Part shown: positions 61,967 through 64,000 of the stretch, in pieces | Layout of the letters: the number at the start of each line of letters is the position of its first letter | Position numbering within the stretch: position 1 is the stretch's first letter | NCBI GenBank assembly: GCA_963752815.1 | Contig: CAVVZI010000015.1 | Location: 310,001-374,000, forward strand | Direction of reading: 5' to 3' | Length of the DNA stretch: 64,000 bases | DNA from: Sva-07 sp963752815 | GTDB taxonomy: Bacteria; Actinomycetota; Acidimicrobiia; Acidimicrobiales; Ilumatobacteraceae | Made by a program: the position numbers and the translations under genes | The notes under the pieces: generated by a model | What the model saw: only the letters and a program-made list of their open reading frames with translations | What the model was told of the DNA's origin: nothing | Database searches by the model: none

Positions 61967-62365
61967 ATGACCGCTGCCGACACCGACTTCATCCGCTCCG
62001 CCATGCCGCTGTGCGCCTCACTGGGTATCGAGGCCGACGCGTTGTCGCCCGAACGCGTCGTGCTCCGACTCGACTGGCGGCCCGAGCTGTGCACGTCGGG
62101 CGGGCTGCTGCACGGTGGGGTACTGATGGCCCTCGCCGACTCGGCCGGGGGCGCCTGCGCGTTCGTGAACCTGCCCGAGGGTGCGAAGCGCACGGCAACG
62201 ATCGAGTCGAAGACGAACTTCCTCGGTGCGGTCGTGGACGGCACCGTGATCGCGACGGCGACGCCGCTGCACGTCGGCTCGACGACGATCGTGATCGAGA
62301 CCGAGGTGCGTCACGGCGACCGCCTCGTCGCCAAGGTCACCCAGACGCAGGCGGTGCTGCGCTGA
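61967..62365 (+). CDS. PaaI-family hotdog thioesterase
   Basis: 132 residues. Hotdog-fold signature LLHGGVLMALADSAGGACAF with Asp as the likely catalytic residue, followed by KRTATIESKTNFLGAVVDG. Hydrolyses acyl-CoA or aryl-CoA esters. ATG 61967 is preceded by GAGGGGACG. Intact. Confidence 0.9.
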   Translation: MTAADTDFIRSAMPLCASLGIEADALSPERVVLRLDWRPELCTSGGLLHGGVLMALADSAGGACAFVNLPEGAKRTATIESKTNFLGAVVDGTVIATATPLHVGSTTIVIETEVRHGDRLVAKVTQTQAVLR

Positions 62366-62441
62366 TTACGGCGCAACTCGACGCGCCAGGCCGGAACCGG
62401 CGATCGCAGCCGGTCAATGCTTGCGGGTCAGAATTTGCTGG

Positions 62442-62525
62442 TCAGTGCTTGCGGGGCACGGCCTTCTTCGGCGTGAACTTCTTCGGCACGGACTTCTTGG
62501 GCACGTTCTTCTTGGGCACTCGCAT
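62442..62525 (-). CDS. Candidate 27-residue Lys-rich repeat peptide
   Basis: RVPKKNVPKKSVPKKFTPKK is followed by AVPRKH and a stop: five near-repeats of a (V/T)P(K/R)K unit, five residues each. No close ribosome binding site, only an AGG at -12. The repeats resemble Ser/Pro-Lys-Lys DNA-binding tails. Nothing else is annotated in this 290-base gap between the thioesterase and rmuC. It could be a short nucleoid peptide, a relic, or chance. Confidence 0.4.
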   Translation of the reverse strand: MRVPKKNVPKKSVPKKFTPKKAVPRKH

Positions 62526-62656
62526 GTCACGAACCTAGAAATCGTGCGTGACGCCTTCGCTCGCGCGGGATGAACAAGACGTGAACGGCGGCTCACGGGT
62601 CACCGACCGGGACCCCATCCGCGCCACTGTGACACCCCCATGCGCATCATGAATGC

Positions 62657-63970
62657 ATGTTGATCGTGTCGATGTTGTTGGGCATCCTGTTCGCCGGGGC
62701 GGCCGCTGTCGTCGCCTACGTGGTGGCGTCACGCCGGGCCGTGGCCGTCTCGTCCGAGCAGGCGGTGCAGCTCGCCGACCAGCAGTTCCTCGCCGCCGCC
62801 GAACTCCGCGGCACGATCGACACCGCCGTCCACGATGCGATCGCCCAGGTGCGCGAGCAGGCGTCGGCCGAACGTGACGCCGCAGTGGCGGCCGCGCTCC
62901 AGCAGAGCGCCGTCCTGCAGCGGGAGCAGCTCGGCTCGGCGTCCGCCCAGGTCCATCAGCAGGTCACGGCCGACCTGTCGTCGAAGAAGGACGTCATCGA
63001 CGCCCGGCTCGACCAGGTGCACCAGGAGATGCGGTCCGAACTCACCAAGCTCAGCGACATGGTGTCGGCGCTCGGCCGGACGAACGCCGAGAGCTTCGGC
63101 AGCGTCACCAGTTCACTGCAGGCCCACGCCGAGGTCGCCAACACGCTCGCCGAATCCACTCGTTCGCTGCGCGAGGCCTTGTCCAACCCGCAGGTGCGCG
63201 GCCAGTGGGGCGAGCGGATGGCCGAAGACGTGCTGCGCCTCGCCGGGTTCCACGAGAACATCAACTACGTCAAGCAGAACCAGATCGACGGCGGTGGACG
63301 ACCCGACTACACGTTCCCCATGCCGAAGGGCCACGCCCTGTACATGGACGTCAAGTTCCCGATGGCGGCCTACCTGCGCTACCTCGAGGCGGGCACGAAC
63401 GCCGAGCGCGAGGTGCACCTCAAGCGCTTCCTCACCGATGTGCGGCTGCGGGTCAAGGAACTGGCCAAGCGCGACTACGCCGGCGAGAGTGGCGAACCGT
63501 CGGTCGACTACGTCCTGCTGTTCATCCCGAACGAGCAGCTCACCGGGTTCATCCACGAGCACGACGCGACCCTGCTCGACGATGCGATGGGCCAGCAGGT
63601 GGTGCTCTGCTCGCCGTTGACGCTGTTCGCCTTCCTCGGCGTGATCCGCCAGGCGTTCGACAACTACATGGTCGAGCAGACGAGCGACGAGATCCTCAAG
63701 CTGCTCGGCACGTTCGGGGCGCAGTGGCGCAAGTACGTCGACCAGGTCGAGTCGGTGAAGAAGCGCTTCGACAGCGTCGACAAGGCGTTCGATCAACTCG
63801 TCGGCACCCGTCGACGCCAACTGGAGCGACCGCTGCTCCAGCTCGAGGCCCTGCGCCTCCAACGTGGTCTGCCCCTCGACGGTCAGCTGTTCGCAGCCGA
63901 TGACGACGGTGCGTCCGACGACGACGCCGAGACACCTCCGGGCGGCACCCTGCGCGCTCTCGGGGCGTGA
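62657..63970 (+). CDS. rmuC: DNA recombination protein RmuC
   Basis: 437 residues. One N-terminal membrane helix (IVSMLLGILFAGAAAVVAYV), a long coiled coil to about residue 160, then the RmuC nuclease-like domain: NPQVRGQWGERMAEDVLRLA, RPDYTFPMPKG, MDVKFPMAAYLRYLEAG, and CSPLTLFAFLGVIRQAF. Family limits DNA inversions in E. coli. Acidic tail. 30 bases of uncharacterised sequence remain to the window end. Confidence 0.92.
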   Translation: MLIVSMLLGILFAGAAAVVAYVVASRRAVAVSSEQAVQLADQQFLAAAELRGTIDTAVHDAIAQVREQASAERDAAVAAALQQSAVLQREQLGSASAQVHQQVTADLSSKKDVIDARLDQVHQEMRSELTKLSDMVSALGRTNAESFGSVTSSLQAHAEVANTLAESTRSLREALSNPQVRGQWGERMAEDVLRLAGFHENINYVKQNQIDGGGRPDYTFPMPKGHALYMDVKFPMAAYLRYLEAGTNAEREVHLKRFLTDVRLRVKELAKRDYAGESGEPSVDYVLLFIPNEQLTGFIHEHDATLLDDAMGQQVVLCSPLTLFAFLGVIRQAFDNYMVEQTSDEILKLLGTFGAQWRKYVDQVESVKKRFDSVDKAFDQLVGTRRRQLERPLLQLEALRLQRGLPLDGQLFAADDDGASDDDAETPPGGTLRALGA

Positions 63971-64000
63971 CCGCGAGCTGATTGAATCGGTTCCAATGAG

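Noticed and set aside
1..64000. tRNA or rRNA genes
   Set aside because: No T-loop/anticodon patterns or rRNA-like stretches were noticed on reading; a covariance search was not possible.

Overview
The window is GC-rich and densely coded, with long runs of overlapping ATGA/GTGA gene junctions. Gene content points to an actinobacterium, most likely an Ilumatobacter-like member of the Acidimicrobiia. The clues are an acyl-CoA carboxylase epsilon subunit, a LppM-type lipoprotein, LigC, DisA-RadA, menaquinone-type respiration and a crotonyl-CoA carboxylase/reductase. The taxon is an inference from gene content only.

Layout. 1-2.8 kb: nirD (cut by the window edge) and nirB, minus strand. 3.1-7.2 kb: a four-gene TelA/VWA membrane cluster resembling tellurite/stress-response systems. 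7.4-9.9 kb: an ECF sigma factor translationally coupled to an alkylguanine DNA methyltransferase and a 2OG-Fe(II) oxygenase, followed by an Ada-like Cys protein; this is a candidate DNA-alkylation response operon. 10.0-11.5 kb: a second ECF sigma factor and its membrane partner, which is broken by at least four frame changes. This locus lies between two copies of a ~105-bp double-hairpin module.

11.7-32.4 kb is one minus-strand respiratory superoperon. It begins with a membrane protein, a 2[4Fe-4S] ferredoxin, a split b6/subunit-IV type cytochrome b, a Rieske protein, a diheme cytochrome c and an unrecognised membrane protein, and runs into complete nuoA-N. A monoheme cytochrome c is transcribed divergently. 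Quinone/isoprenoid genes follow (geranylgeranyl reductase, 33.6 kb; polyprenyl synthase, 37.2 kb). Then come an AAA ATPase divergent from a DUF6886-like gene, ClpC, LppM-like lipoprotein, DsbA-like protein, WYL regulator, DinB, RadA, DisA, a GH18-like protein, a HAD phosphatase, Ccr divergent from a thiolase, a probable small RNA locus (51.8-52.1 kb), RecR-DnaX, a CopC/CopD protein, LigC, the PccB-epsilon pair, and RDD, metallophosphoesterase, thioesterase and RmuC genes.

Two genome-wide signals stand out. First, several families of long-armed palindromes sit between genes, and one family supplies stop codons to flanking genes. Second, single-base frame breaks occur in otherwise conserved genes (nirB, nuoI, nuoE, nuoC, the gene before nuoA, dinB). 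Because essential complex I genes are hit, many of these are probably sequencing or assembly errors. No tRNA, rRNA, CRISPR array, transposase or integrase was seen.
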